Translations under genes and position numbers: made by a program
Shown: in pieces, positions 1 through 8,397 of the stretch
Layout of the letters: every line of letters starts with the position of its first letter
Position numbering within the stretch: the stretch's first letter is position 1
Assembly (NCBI RefSeq): GCF_027925525.1
Contig: NZ_BSDJ01000048.1
Span: 1 to 44,333, forward strand
Length of the DNA stretch: 44,333 bases
DNA from: Paenibacillus tyrphae
Lineage (GTDB): Bacteria > Bacillota > Bacilli > Paenibacillales > NBRC-103111
Direction: 5' to 3'
Notes under the pieces: model-generated
Database searches by the model: none
What the model was told of the DNA's origin: nothing
What the model saw: the letters and a program-made list of their open reading frames with translations, nothing else

Positions 1-29
1 ATCATTTGCGGCAGGGTCGATCTTCCGTG

Positions 30-614
30 TCATAGTTTGTAATAATTTATCCATTTATTCGAATACAGCGAAAAATAGTCAGCCACCAACTCATTTTGCT
101 CATGGAAGCTTAAATCCGTGAAACCTCTTATCTCTTCCATCGTCTCACTATGATCTATGCCGCTTTTTACAATGCCCTCTTCAAACCGCAACTCAAGAAC
201 ATCCCGGAAATGATGCGTACATTCATAATCACTAAACCAATCATCGTACCCTACGACGTCAGCGCATAAAATTATGCCTCCCGAATAACCAAGGGGCAGA
301 TTCACCTGCTTGTATTCCCAAAAACCGCCGTAGCCCTTCTTTCCCGAAACGCCATTCAATTCAGGAGGACTAACAACCGAACAATTCAGAGTTACACAAA
401 AAGACTTGAGAAGAAGCTGTAGATCATCCATTTCATATAGACAATGGAAACCTCTCCAGCATGCTGTAGAACGCTCAACAGGATGATACCCAAATTTTTC
501 GGGAGTAAACGGCCAGTCCTTCTCGATAGCCGCCAGTTCATAGTGCTTTTTCTTGCTGTATTTATTGTCGTTTTCCTTGTTGTATTTGAAATAATCGGGG
601 ATCTGTTCAGACAT
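30..614 (-). CDS. Hypothetical protein, 194 aa
   Basis: I do not recognise this family. The protein is soluble-looking, with no signal peptide or membrane segment, acidic overall and rich in aromatic residues (several W, Y and F). The ATG at 614 lies 15 bases after the stop of the RNA-ligase-like gene at 630-1403, so the two are probably cotranscribed; only a weak ribosome site (AAAGTGAG, inside the end of the upstream gene) is visible. The stop is near the window edge and nothing further can be seen downstream. The composition and the tight spacing argue for a real gene, but the function is unknown. Confidence 0.7.
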   Translation of the reverse strand: MSEQIPDYFKYNKENDNKYSKKKHYELAAIEKDWPFTPEKFGYHPVERSTACWRGFHCLYEMDDLQLLLKSFCVTLNCSVVSPPELNGVSGKKGYGGFWEYKQVNLPLGYSGGIILCADVVGYDDWFSDYECTHHFRDVLELRFEEGIVKSGIDHSETMEEIRGFTDLSFHEQNELVADYFSLYSNKWINYYKL

Positions 615-629
615 ATGGGTGTGCGCAGC

Positions 630-1403
630 TCACTTTCTATACGTTCTTTCGTAATCCTCAAAGCGGATTTTTCTAATCTGCTTGCGGTCCGACGTGCGAA
701 CGATAATGCCTTCGGACTTGCCTCTGGCATCGATCCCGACTTGGGTTTGCTCAAACTGCTTCAAAAAAGAAAACGTCTCTTCCAACGACTGCGGAAAAGC
801 CGAGCCCTTCACGTTAGTCAACAGCGGCGCATATGCCAGCTCCATCGTTTTAACAAAATCGAGCTTCTCCGCCTCATGATAAAAAGGCTGGTTTCCATGA
901 TCGCGCCATTCCGCTATTTTTTCTTGCGGCAGCGTAAGGAGATGCTCCAATTGCTTCCTATCCAATGAAAACACGTCAAAAACTCTGTACGCTTGCGTCT
1001 TGTTTTCCGTGTAGTTTTTAGCCGCCTTCGTTTTCCCTCCGTACGATTCCTGATAGATGACGGTCAATGCCCAATCCTCGTCAGCACAAATCCGGTCTGT
1101 TAATTGATCGGCCAACGGGCGCAGAAATTCGGCAATATTCCCGTAAGGGTTGCCTATCCTGTCTCCTTTGGCAAACAACAGTTCCTCTCTGGAGCCGATG
1201 AGATAATCGATGTCGTTCCCATTTTTGAACAAAATGATCCTGGCGTTCTCCCCATCCACTTTTTCGTAAACAAATACATCGTCGGCCTCGGAGAAGCCTC
1301 TGGCTTCCGATAATTCTTCAGTTAAACGGCCTCTCTCCCCCAATTGATGATAGGTAAGAATGCTCGGATATTTCGTCAAAGAGTTCATTTTCTTTAAGTC
1401 CAT
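630..1403 (-). CDS. RNA ligase family (T4 Rnl2-like nucleotidyltransferase) protein
   Basis: This 257-aa protein carries the signature motifs of the covalent nucleotidyltransferase superfamily. Motif I is KVDGEN at residues 48-53, with K48 the likely AMP-accepting lysine. An SR pair follows at 71-72, a motif-III-like YRVFDVF at 139-145, motif IV EGIIVR at 231-236 and a motif-V-like lysine at 245. Family knowledge says such enzymes seal or modify RNA through an adenylylated intermediate. It is shorter than full Rnl2 (about 330 aa) and seems to lack a C-terminal domain, so it may be a core ligase with an unusual substrate. The ATG at 1403 follows AGGGGG by about 11 bases. It heads a two-gene unit with the unknown gene at 30-614; no phage or RNA-repair partner is nearby. 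Confidence 0.8.
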   Translation of the reverse strand: MDLKKMNSLTKYPSILTYHQLGERGRLTEELSEARGFSEADDVFVYEKVDGENARIILFKNGNDIDYLIGSREELLFAKGDRIGNPYGNIAEFLRPLADQLTDRICADEDWALTVIYQESYGGKTKAAKNYTENKTQAYRVFDVFSLDRKQLEHLLTLPQEKIAEWRDHGNQPFYHEAEKLDFVKTMELAYAPLLTNVKGSAFPQSLEETFSFLKQFEQTQVGIDARGKSEGIIVRTSDRKQIRKIRFEDYERTYRK

Positions 1404-1571
1404 GAATGGTTATCCCCCTGAATATCTCGTATGTTTTACCATAATAAGGTTTCTACAGATTCATTATCGTCTCCTTTGGGCAAAATTGTTATTTCTATTT
1501 TGGGATGGGCGATTTCGGGGCAAATGTCCGGATATTAACTAAAGTAAGCTTCCATATCCACCAAAATGTGC

Positions 1572-1577
1572 TATGAT
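1572..1577 (+). promoter_or_regulatory. Candidate -10 box for the 1612 gene
   Basis: TATGAT lies here with a poor -35 (CTTCCA, 17 bases upstream). A transcript starting near 1584 would exclude the in-frame ATGs at 1573/1576 and leave the AGGTG ribosome site at 1602-1606 in front of the ATG at 1612. Confidence 0.35.
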
Positions 1578-1611
1578 GCCTGATAACTATTTCCGAAAGA
1601 CAGGTGTCCTG

Positions 1612-3639
1612 ATGTCAAATACTTATGCCAACCATCGAATCGAAAAAGCCGATCTTGATTTTGACGGGGTCAACGGAACGTATTTTAATGGCGCCGCATA
1701 TTTGTTTTATCACAAAAGGTCTACGACCCAAGGAGATCGTATCGTGTACTCCCGTGTCATCCTCAAAAACGAGAAGGGCAAGGAAAGCTTGGAAACGTAC
1801 GATGCCAATACGGTGATGCATAATAAGAAAAACTACAACGTCAACGGCCATACTGAAATCTCCAACGTTGCCAGCGTCGTGCACCAAGGAGCGTTGTATG
1901 TATTTTGGACGGAGGACGGCCACCTCTGGCACAAGAAAACGGCGGACGGCCAGACGTGGACAACGGCCGAACAGATCGGCTTTGCCTTCAATCGGCGCAC
2001 GCAATTCGCGGCCGTGTCATTGGGCGGACGACTGTATCTCATCGGCGGACGCCATGTGGACAACAAGGACACCTTGGTTGTGGTTTTCCTCGATAACGAC
2101 GGAAAAACGTGGCGTTCCGAGAACCATCTCAACTGGAAAAATATTCGGAACGTGTGCGCCTGCGCCTACCATGACGCAAACGGCAGCCTTAGCATCATGA
2201 TCGGCATCGTGACCACCAACGCGAATCTGTGGACGGCAGTGTATCGCTGCAGCATCGACCCGAACAGCGAAGGCAGCGGGCTGCGGGAGGTCAGCAGCCA
2301 GCGGCATAACGAATACGACGGACTTGTCGACTTCCTTGCCTTGGAGACCGGTACCGTTCAGGACGGCCTACAAGATCCTGCGATCCAGTTGTTCATCAAT
2401 GGCTGGCACCGACCTCACGTCTGGGCCGGGTACAAAAACAACCAGAAGAAAGAATACAACATCCGTACAGGCGTATGGGGACCGAAAATGACCCGCTCGC
2501 ACGGTCATACGAAATACCCGACCTGGAAATACATGGGTACCCTGCAATACTTCGCACCGTTCGGGGATAAGGGCGAAATGCAGCAAGAAATCTGGCTCTA
2601 CATGTGTTATAACGACGACAGCGTCGTGCAGCAGGGGAGGAGCCAACTGGTGCTCTGCCGCTACAAGTCGGACAAGATGAAATATGTAAAGACGGAAGAC
2701 GGCACGGTCAGCAAAGAATTCCGGGCTCTGATCGGCGTAGTGGAAGGCGCTCCTCCCTATGTGCGGAACGGCAGCGAATCCGGCAACTACGGGTCTACCT
2801 TCTATTATGGCCGTACCGAGACCAGTCAGGTAGCGATTTCCACCCAGTTCAAGTTCAGCGCGTATGTCAAAGCGGGCGGCAGTCTGCCTGTCGGCGTGGA
2901 GGCCACTTTGAAATTCACCACCGAGCATTCGTACAAAGCGACACAAGCCTCGGAAGTGACCACCCTGTTTGACAAAAGTATCGTTCCTGTCCCGGGGGAG
3001 AATGCCGTAACTTACATTTACCTCGCGCCTCATGTCTTCAAGACAACCTATGAGATGTACGACTGGAAAGGAGAAAGACCGTTCGGCATTCAGAGCTGTT
3101 TATTCCATGCGAAGAAGGCTAGTGTCGATTTTGACATGCACGATATTCTCCATACCTACGTGAACAACCCGAACACGCACAATTACGAGACCTTCCTTCT
3201 CCGTTCCGGCGACTTGGCTCCGTATGCCGACACCGAGCGCAGCCTCTCGCTCGATGTCACCTGGGTCCCGGGCGAGACCAGCGTCTTTTTCCAAAAGAAG
3301 ACCTCGGCCGTCGAGATTGAGAGCAGCAAAGTGTCGGCCGAATTTGCGGAGGGCATCAAAAACATCTTCGACATCGGCGGCAATCTATCCTACGAGTATG
3401 AATTCTCTCACCGCTCCGACGTGTCGGAGAAGGTCGGTGTAAAATTGAATTTCCCGTTCCCACGACCCGATCACCCGGAAGACGTCAAAAAATATGTGCT
3501 TCGCATGCATCTGTTGGTGCCCGGCGAGAATCAGACCAAGCCATGCTATTGGATTCCAGAGGGCAAAGAAGAGCAGCGGCCGTGGTGCGTGGCATGGTCG
3601 GTTGAGGAAGTCGTCAAGCAGGGAAAGAAAACAACCTAG
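1612..3639 (+). CDS. Large leaderless protein: Asp-box/propeller-like N-terminus and two aerolysin/ETX-like modules
   Basis: The 675-aa protein has no signal peptide and no membrane helix. Residues 1 to about 400 hold repeated strand-rich units with Asp-box-like motifs (ADGQTW, NDGKTW) and YLIGGR, like a sialidase or kelch propeller. Residues about 403-470 and 563-625 are two modules of alternating polar and hydrophobic residues with many S and T, each followed by VPGEN. This resembles the membrane-inserting strands and PPGK-type turn of aerolysin/ETX-MTX2 pore-formers. The similarity is my reading of the pattern, not a search result. The ATG at 1612 has AGGTG five bases upstream; the in-frame ATG at 1573 has no ribosome site. 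The gene stands alone and ends at a strong terminator. A non-toxic surface or lectin role remains possible. Confidence 0.55.
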   Translation: MSNTYANHRIEKADLDFDGVNGTYFNGAAYLFYHKRSTTQGDRIVYSRVILKNEKGKESLETYDANTVMHNKKNYNVNGHTEISNVASVVHQGALYVFWTEDGHLWHKKTADGQTWTTAEQIGFAFNRRTQFAAVSLGGRLYLIGGRHVDNKDTLVVVFLDNDGKTWRSENHLNWKNIRNVCACAYHDANGSLSIMIGIVTTNANLWTAVYRCSIDPNSEGSGLREVSSQRHNEYDGLVDFLALETGTVQDGLQDPAIQLFINGWHRPHVWAGYKNNQKKEYNIRTGVWGPKMTRSHGHTKYPTWKYMGTLQYFAPFGDKGEMQQEIWLYMCYNDDSVVQQGRSQLVLCRYKSDKMKYVKTEDGTVSKEFRALIGVVEGAPPYVRNGSESGNYGSTFYYGRTETSQVAISTQFKFSAYVKAGGSLPVGVEATLKFTTEHSYKATQASEVTTLFDKSIVPVPGENAVTYIYLAPHVFKTTYEMYDWKGERPFGIQSCLFHAKKASVDFDMHDILHTYVNNPNTHNYETFLLRSGDLAPYADTERSLSLDVTWVPGETSVFFQKKTSAVEIESSKVSAEFAEGIKNIFDIGGNLSYEYEFSHRSDVSEKVGVKLNFPFPRPDHPEDVKKYVLRMHLLVPGENQTKPCYWIPEGKEEQRPWCVAWSVEEVVKQGKKTT

Positions 3640-3674
3640 GCGAAATCCGTCCGGCTGGAACGACAGGAGCCAGA

Positions 3675-3711
3675 CAAAAAGCGGCCCGATTGGATCGGAA
3701 CCGCTTTTTTG
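3675..3711. terminator. Bidirectional rho-independent terminator
   Basis: AAAAGCGG and CGAT pair with ATCG and CCGCTTTT around a short loop. There are A and T runs on both sides, so it can serve the gene ending at 3639 and the converging gene ending at 3715. Confidence 0.8.
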
Positions 3712-3714
3712 TCT

Positions 3715-4137
3715 TCACTCCGCAGGAAGCCCCTTCACCTCGCATCCGGGACAATAGCGGATGTAGTTGAAGTTTTCGGTCGGAACGGTTTTGACCGTCT
3801 TGCCATTCCGATCTTTATAGATCTCGTATTGCCGGTAAGCTTCCACCAAGTAGCTTCCGTCTTGATACTGATCGGCCAATTTCCACTGCGTGAATACCGA
3901 GTATTGCTTGGCTCCGTTTATGGAGGAACCGGAAGTGGAGAATGCCCCGGTAGTAGCGATGGCCGGTTCACCGCCGACCTCAATTTTGCCTAACAGGCTC
4001 ATCGCCCCATCGGATAAAAAAGGAAAGCTATGTTTCCTGTCCACCATAATGAGCAGAGCCAGCAGCATATTCAAAAACACAACGATAGAAATCCATACCG
4101 ATTTCTTATGAACGATATTCATTGTTCGCTGCAGCAC
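3715..4137 (-). CDS. Small membrane-anchored protein of unknown function
   Basis: The 140-aa protein has one membrane helix at about residues 12-31 (WISIVVFLNMLLALLIMV) after a basic start. An extracytoplasmic domain of about 105 residues follows, ending in a region with two cysteines (YCPGCE). I do not recognise the domain. The start is a GTG at 4137 with GAGGGGGG five bases upstream; the ATG at 4122 has no site. It is a single gene converging on the gene at 1612-3639, with which it shares a terminator. A palindrome lies 17-31 bases upstream. Confidence 0.65.
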   Translation of the reverse strand: MLQRTMNIVHKKSVWISIVVFLNMLLALLIMVDRKHSFPFLSDGAMSLLGKIEVGGEPAIATTGAFSTSGSSINGAKQYSVFTQWKLADQYQDGSYLVEAYRQYEIYKDRNGKTVKTVPTENFNYIRYCPGCEVKGLPAE

Positions 4138-4153
4138 CGTATCCCCCCTCTAT

Positions 4154-4168
4154 AAGACAAGTTGTCTT
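4154..4168. promoter_or_regulatory. Perfect palindrome AAGACAA-G-TTGTCTT, possible operator
   Basis: A 7+1+7 perfect inverted repeat lies just upstream of the GTG start at 4137. Its place suggests an operator for that gene. I cannot name the regulator. The rest of 4170-4350 holds no gene I can support. Confidence 0.4.
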
Positions 4169-4351
4169 TTATCATTAGATATGCGCTTCAAGGGCGGAAC
4201 ATGCTTCGACTGGAGGTCCGGTCCGCAGGAACCTAGGGACCACGCGGGCTGCGGCCGTATCAAGCAAGCCAGCGGTTCAAATGGTCCATCGTCGGCCGAT
4301 GAATTTGCATCTTTATTCGCTAAAGGATCTTTTATGAAAAGAAACAGGAAT

Positions 4352-4379
4352 TTAACAGTTAACGTTGAATGTTGATAAT
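4352..4379 (+). promoter_or_regulatory. Sigma-A-type promoter of the AraC gene
   Basis: TTAACA (4352-4357), 16 bases, then GATAAT (4374-4379). The predicted start is near 4386, directly before the cre site. Confidence 0.6.
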
Positions 4380-4388
4380 ACGGAGGAA

Positions 4389-4402
4389 AGATAACGTTTT
4401 CA
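4389..4402. promoter_or_regulatory. cre-like site (CcpA operator) before the AraC gene
   Basis: Read on the reverse strand, TGAAAACGTTATCT fits the cre consensus TGWAARCGYTWNCW at every position. It sits just downstream of the predicted transcription start, where CcpA would block transcription. Confidence 0.65.
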
Positions 4403-4421
4403 TAGAGGGGGCGGTTTTCGG

Positions 4422-5318
4422 ATGCGGTTTCCACGCTACGAGGTTCGCGAAGAAATTCAAATCGGCAAGCTGATTTCCTGCTTCTATTTCGAGTTATCCA
4501 AAAACTACAGGTACGCCGGCGAAAAGCACGATTTCTGGGAAATATTTTACGTGGACAAGGGTGAGATCGAAATCGACACCGATTCCGGCCATTTCAACTT
4601 GAAGCAGGGTGACCTGCTGTTCCACGAGCCCGACGAATTCCACAGTCCGAAAAGCAACGGAAAAGTATCCCCGAACGTCTTCATCGTCACCTTCGAATGC
4701 GAATCCGAGCCCATGTCGTTCTTTCTCAAGCATAAGCTGTTCCATCTGGACGACAAAATACGTCCGGTGCTCGCCCGGCTGATCGAGGAAGGCTGGAACG
4801 CCTTCGGGCCAAGCCCCGCAGGCAGCGGCAGAATCCTGTATCCGCGGGACAACGCCCCGTTCGGAAGCGAGCAATTGTTCAAGCTGCATCTGGAAACGCT
4901 GCTGATCCACCTGATCCGCGCAAGCAACGAAGAGCGGGATATCAAATCGCCCCCCGTCCCCCGCAGCAAGCAAGAAAGCGGCATGGCCGACCAAGTGATC
5001 GGCTACATGAACGAGCATATCGGTGATAATTTGACGCTGGATATGCTGTGTGACCACTTCGCCATCGGGCGGACCCAAATGAGCATTATGTTCAAAAAAC
5101 GGGTCGGCTGCGGCGTTATGGAATATTTAAACCAGCTCAAAATCGACCGCGCCAAAACCTACATCCGCGAAGACGTTTACAATCTGACCGAAATCTCCGA
5201 GCTCCTCGGCTACAGCAGCGTCCATTACTTCTCCCGCCACTTCAAGAAAGCGACCGGCATGACGCCGTCGGAGTATGCGAAGACGCTATCCGCCGGATAC
5301 GCCCGGATCGTCAAATAA
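4422..5318 (+). CDS. AraC-family transcriptional regulator with cupin-like sensor domain
   Basis: The protein has 298 aa. Residues 1 to about 150 form a cupin-like AraC sensor domain (FWEIFYVDKGEIEI; the run LKQGDLLFHEPDEFH is typical). Residues about 190-290 hold the two helix-turn-helix units: first NLTLDMLCDHFAIGRTQMS, then YNLTEISELLGYSSVHYFS followed by RHFKKATGMTPSEYA. Such regulators usually sense a sugar and activate uptake operons. The ATG at 4422 has GAGGGGGCGG about seven bases upstream. The gene converges on the ABC operon, and its own promoter has a cre site. It is the only AraC gene in the window and so the best candidate to bind the direct repeats at 19842-19884 and 23938-23980. 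Confidence 0.9.
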   Translation: MRFPRYEVREEIQIGKLISCFYFELSKNYRYAGEKHDFWEIFYVDKGEIEIDTDSGHFNLKQGDLLFHEPDEFHSPKSNGKVSPNVFIVTFECESEPMSFFLKHKLFHLDDKIRPVLARLIEEGWNAFGPSPAGSGRILYPRDNAPFGSEQLFKLHLETLLIHLIRASNEERDIKSPPVPRSKQESGMADQVIGYMNEHIGDNLTLDMLCDHFAIGRTQMSIMFKKRVGCGVMEYLNQLKIDRAKTYIREDVYNLTEISELLGYSSVHYFSRHFKKATGMTPSEYAKTLSAGYARIVK

Positions 5319-5334
5319 ACGCCCGAACGCAGAC

Positions 5335-5373
5335 GGCCCTCCGTTCCCATCGAGCAAGCGGGGAAGGAGGGCC
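5335..5373. terminator. Hairpin between convergent units
   Basis: GGCCCTCC-g-TTCCC pairs with GGGAA-GGAGGGCC. The stem separates the AraC gene from the end of the ABC operon. T tails are weak on both sides, so termination may be partial. Confidence 0.55.
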
Positions 5374-5379
5374 GGACCG

Positions 5380-6387
5380 TTACAATAAAATTTCGCGGCG
5401 GCTCCGATACGATTCGTACGTACTGAGAATGATCTCCAGCGAATGCTTCCCGTCATGGCCGGTCACGACCGGCTCGCGATCGTGCAGCACCGCCAGCGCC
5501 ATATCGCGGATCTGTGCGGCGTGACCGTCAGGAATGACGGTAAACGGCTCGAACTGCGGAATATCCACCTGCTCTCCGATCACATCAAGCGTCGTAATCT
5601 CGTCGCCGGTCAACACAATCGTGCCCTTGTCGCCGTGAAGGACGATCCGGTGGTCGGGCTGATTGTAGGCCGTTGTCGTCGCTTCAATCGACCCAAGCGC
5701 GCCGTTTTTGAACTGCAGCGAAGCGACAGCGGTATCCTCCACCTCGATATCCCGCAGGACGTTGCGGGCGTAGCCGTGCAGCGAATCGACCGGCCCGGCC
5801 AGCCATTGAAGCAAATCGATCGTGTGGATACCCTGATTCATCATCGCCCCGCCGCCGTCCATCGCCCAAGTGCCGCGCCAGCCTGCACTGTCGTAGTACG
5901 CTTGGTCACGGTAAAACTTGACGTAGCCGGAGCACAGGCTCAGCCGGCCGAGCTTCCCGTCGTCCAGCAGCTTCTTGACGAATCGCGAAGCGGGCGACAT
6001 GCGCCGGGGAAAGATCGTCGCCAGCTTCACGCCGATGACGTCGCAAGCTTCGATCATCCGCTCGGCATCCGACAGCCGGATGGCCATCGGCTTCTCGCAG
6101 ACGACATGCTTGCCCGCCTCGGCCGCCTGTATCGTCTGCCCGGCATGCATGCCGCTCGGCGTACACAAGCAGACGACGTCGACGTCAGGGTCCGCCAGCA
6201 GCCGTCCGTAATCGGTGTATGCCTTCACCCCGTACTTTGCCCCATACTGCTCCGCCCGCCCTGCATCGACGTCGCAGACGGCCGCAAGCTCCGCTTCCGG
6301 AGTCCGCTCGATGCCGGTAAAATGACTCGACGATATGCCGCCGCAGCCGACGACGGCAAACCGCACCTTGCGTGGTAGATCGCTCAT
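5380..6387 (-). CDS. Gfo/Idh/MocA family NAD(P)-dependent oxidoreductase
   Basis: The 335-aa protein is full length for the family. It has an N-terminal Rossmann motif VGCGGISSSH, the conserved CEKPMAI (E-K-P lysine) near residue 98, and the catalytic-type GIHTIDLLQWLAG segment near residue 185. The family oxidises or epimerises sugars and inositols with NAD(P). It is the last gene of the importer operon, 19 bases after a paralogue, so it probably acts on the imported sugar in the cytoplasm. The substrate cannot be told. Confidence 0.88.
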   Translation of the reverse strand: MSDLPRKVRFAVVGCGGISSSHFTGIERTPEAELAAVCDVDAGRAEQYGAKYGVKAYTDYGRLLADPDVDVVCLCTPSGMHAGQTIQAAEAGKHVVCEKPMAIRLSDAERMIEACDVIGVKLATIFPRRMSPASRFVKKLLDDGKLGRLSLCSGYVKFYRDQAYYDSAGWRGTWAMDGGGAMMNQGIHTIDLLQWLAGPVDSLHGYARNVLRDIEVEDTAVASLQFKNGALGSIEATTTAYNQPDHRIVLHGDKGTIVLTGDEITTLDVIGEQVDIPQFEPFTVIPDGHAAQIRDMALAVLHDREPVVTGHDGKHSLEIILSTYESYRSRREILL

Positions 6388-6406
6388 TTCGTATCCTCGC
6401 TTTCAA

Positions 6407-7426
6407 TTACTCGTATTCATCGTTCACGGTATGAATCAGCGTCGCATTCTCGTCGGCAAGGACGGTCGCCCGGCTCGTCGCGATAATGTCCCGGTGCGTC
6501 AGGAGGCTCGCCTTCCCTTCGATCCGGTTCAGAAAGTCGCGCGTAATCGTAACCTTTACGGGCTCCGGCTCCATGCGGACGAAAGGCTCCCCTTGCGTTA
6601 TCCGGTAGTACAACTCGCCGCTCGCATCGCAGGAAGGATCGCCGTTTAAGCGCAGCTCCGCGCAGCCTTCCGTTCCGGTCACAAACAGGCGGCAATCGCC
6701 CCACGTCCAGCTTCTCTCCGGCGTATGCCAATCCGTGTACAATTGCGCCATCGTGCCGCCGTCCAGCAGCACCTGCGCGCAAGCCGTATCGTAGAACGTC
6801 AGGTGCTCGGGCAATATATGCTTGGCCATCAGGCTGTTCACCGACGCAATCTCCTGTCCAGTCAGCCAGCGCAGCAGATCGAAGTCGTGCACGAACAGGT
6901 CGATGATAATCCCGCCGTTCCGTTCCTTGGAGAAATGCCAGGCGTGACGGGTAGCCGGCGACAGCCGGTGCGGCTTGCGCATCGTGATGCCGACGATGCG
7001 GCCGAGCGTTCCCGCATCGATCTCACGCTTCAAAGCCGCCATCGCCGGGCGGAACCGCTCGGTCAACAGCAAGCCGATCTGGATGCGCCCGCGTCCGGCA
7101 ACCGCCTCCAGCCTGCCAAGGTCGCCTCTTCCGGTAACGGCCGGCTTGTCGAGCATGACGTGCTTGCCGTGATGCTCGCACCATTCGATCACGTCGATTT
7201 TGTCGCCGTTGACGGCGGACGACCCGATGATCCGGATCGACTCGTCCTGCAGCGTATCCGCGCTGTCAAGCAGCGGAATGCCGTGCTTCTGTGCCAGCGA
7301 CCGGGCCAGCGCGTTGCGCTCCGGCTCGTAAATGCCCGCGCACTCGGCCCCCTCCGCCATCATCTCGTCGACAAACGTCGCGATATGGCCGTGCTGGCAA
7401 CCGTATAACGCAAATCGGATGGACAT
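6407..7426 (-). CDS. Gfo/Idh/MocA family oxidoreductase (second copy)
   Basis: The 339-aa protein is a diverged paralogue of the next gene. The nucleotide-binding loop is weaker (YGCQHGHIATF). LDKPAVTG replaces the usual EKP, keeping the lysine and proline, and FVHDFDLLRWLTG carries the H-x-x-D motif. It probably works on a related sugar acid or on the other step of an oxidation/reduction pair. The ATG at 7426 has AAAGGAGCTGTC upstream. It lies 39 bases after the permease gene and 19 bases before the next oxidoreductase. Confidence 0.85.
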   Translation of the reverse strand: MSIRFALYGCQHGHIATFVDEMMAEGAECAGIYEPERNALARSLAQKHGIPLLDSADTLQDESIRIIGSSAVNGDKIDVIEWCEHHGKHVMLDKPAVTGRGDLGRLEAVAGRGRIQIGLLLTERFRPAMAALKREIDAGTLGRIVGITMRKPHRLSPATRHAWHFSKERNGGIIIDLFVHDFDLLRWLTGQEIASVNSLMAKHILPEHLTFYDTACAQVLLDGGTMAQLYTDWHTPERSWTWGDCRLFVTGTEGCAELRLNGDPSCDASGELYYRITQGEPFVRMEPEPVKVTITRDFLNRIEGKASLLTHRDIIATSRATVLADENATLIHTVNDEYE

Positions 7427-7465
7427 AAGACAGCTCCTTTCTCTTTTTACTGCGTTACCGCTTCC

Positions 7466-8389
7466 TCATTCCACGAGCCCCGTCCTCTCGACGCCTTCCA
7501 CGAACCACCGCTGGGCGATCATGTAGACGAGGAGCGGCGGCATGATGATCAGGAAGCTGGCCGCCATGCGGACCGTTTCGTTCAAGTCGAAGCTGCCCTC
7601 CGTTTCCGGGTACATTCCCGTCAGCACCTTGTTCAGATTGAACAGGCTGAGCGACAGCGGCACGTCTTTGCCGCCAAGCAGCATGCCGGTGACGAACGTT
7701 TCGTTCCAATGCCAGACGAACGAGAACAGAAACACGACCAGAATAGCCGGCTTCGCAAGCGGGATCATGACCCGCCAGTACACCCGGAACGGTCCCGCAC
7801 CGTCGATCAGTGCCGCATCCTCCAGTTCCTTCGGCAGTGTCAGGAAAAACTGGCGGAAAATGATCACGAACAACGCGCCCCGCACCCCATGCCCGAGCAG
7901 CGCCGGCAGCAGAATGCCCCAGTGCGTGCCAAGCAGGCCCAAATTTTTGAACAGCACATAAAGCGGAATGATGAGCGTCTGCGGCGGAATGAGGAAGCTG
8001 AAAATAAGCAGCAGGAACAGCGCGTTTCTGCCCGGGAACTTCAGTCTGGCGAAGGCATAGCCGGTAAGGGAGCAGAAGAACACCTGTCCCACGGCCGAGC
8101 CGCCGGACACAATCAGCGAGTTTTTCAACGCGTCCGGGAACTTGAGCCCCTGCCAGGCCAACTTCAGATTGTCCCAAGCCAGCGACGTCGGCACCCACTT
8201 GATCGTCGGGTCGAGCAGATCGGCCGTCGTCTTGAACATCGTCGACAGCATATACAGGAACGGCGTCAAATACATAAGCGCGACGTCGAGCAGGACGAGG
8301 TACAGCAGCGCCAGCACGACGATCCCCTTGCGCTCCCGGTCGCCGAACAGCAAGACGCGCGTCCGGTCCACCCACTGTCTCCATACCAT
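7466..8389 (-). CDS. Carbohydrate ABC transporter permease, MalG type (pair B)
   Basis: The 307-aa membrane protein has about six helices. The EAA loop is clear (EDAALIDGAGPFRVYWRVM followed by IPLAKP), which docks on the ATPase. The C-terminus VEGVERTGLVE is typical of MalG/AraQ-type permeases. The open frame extends upstream to 8755, but that stretch lies inside the previous gene. The ATG at 8389 with AAAGG about ten bases upstream is the right start. It follows its partner permease by eight bases. Confidence 0.9.
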   Translation of the reverse strand: MVWRQWVDRTRVLLFGDRERKGIVVLALLYLVLLDVALMYLTPFLYMLSTMFKTTADLLDPTIKWVPTSLAWDNLKLAWQGLKFPDALKNSLIVSGGSAVGQVFFCSLTGYAFARLKFPGRNALFLLLIFSFLIPPQTLIIPLYVLFKNLGLLGTHWGILLPALLGHGVRGALFVIIFRQFFLTLPKELEDAALIDGAGPFRVYWRVMIPLAKPAILVVFLFSFVWHWNETFVTGMLLGGKDVPLSLSLFNLNKVLTGMYPETEGSFDLNETVRMAASFLIIMPPLLVYMIAQRWFVEGVERTGLVE

Positions 8390-8397
8390 GGCCTCCC

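Noticed and set aside
4150..4434. A 94-codon reverse frame upstream of the AraC gene
   Set aside because: It runs over the AraC promoter, the cre site and the palindrome, and has no recognisable domain.
5443..6378. A 311-codon forward frame opposite an oxidoreductase gene
   Set aside because: It is antisense to a gene with clear Rossmann and EKP motifs. Its own translation has no recognisable family.
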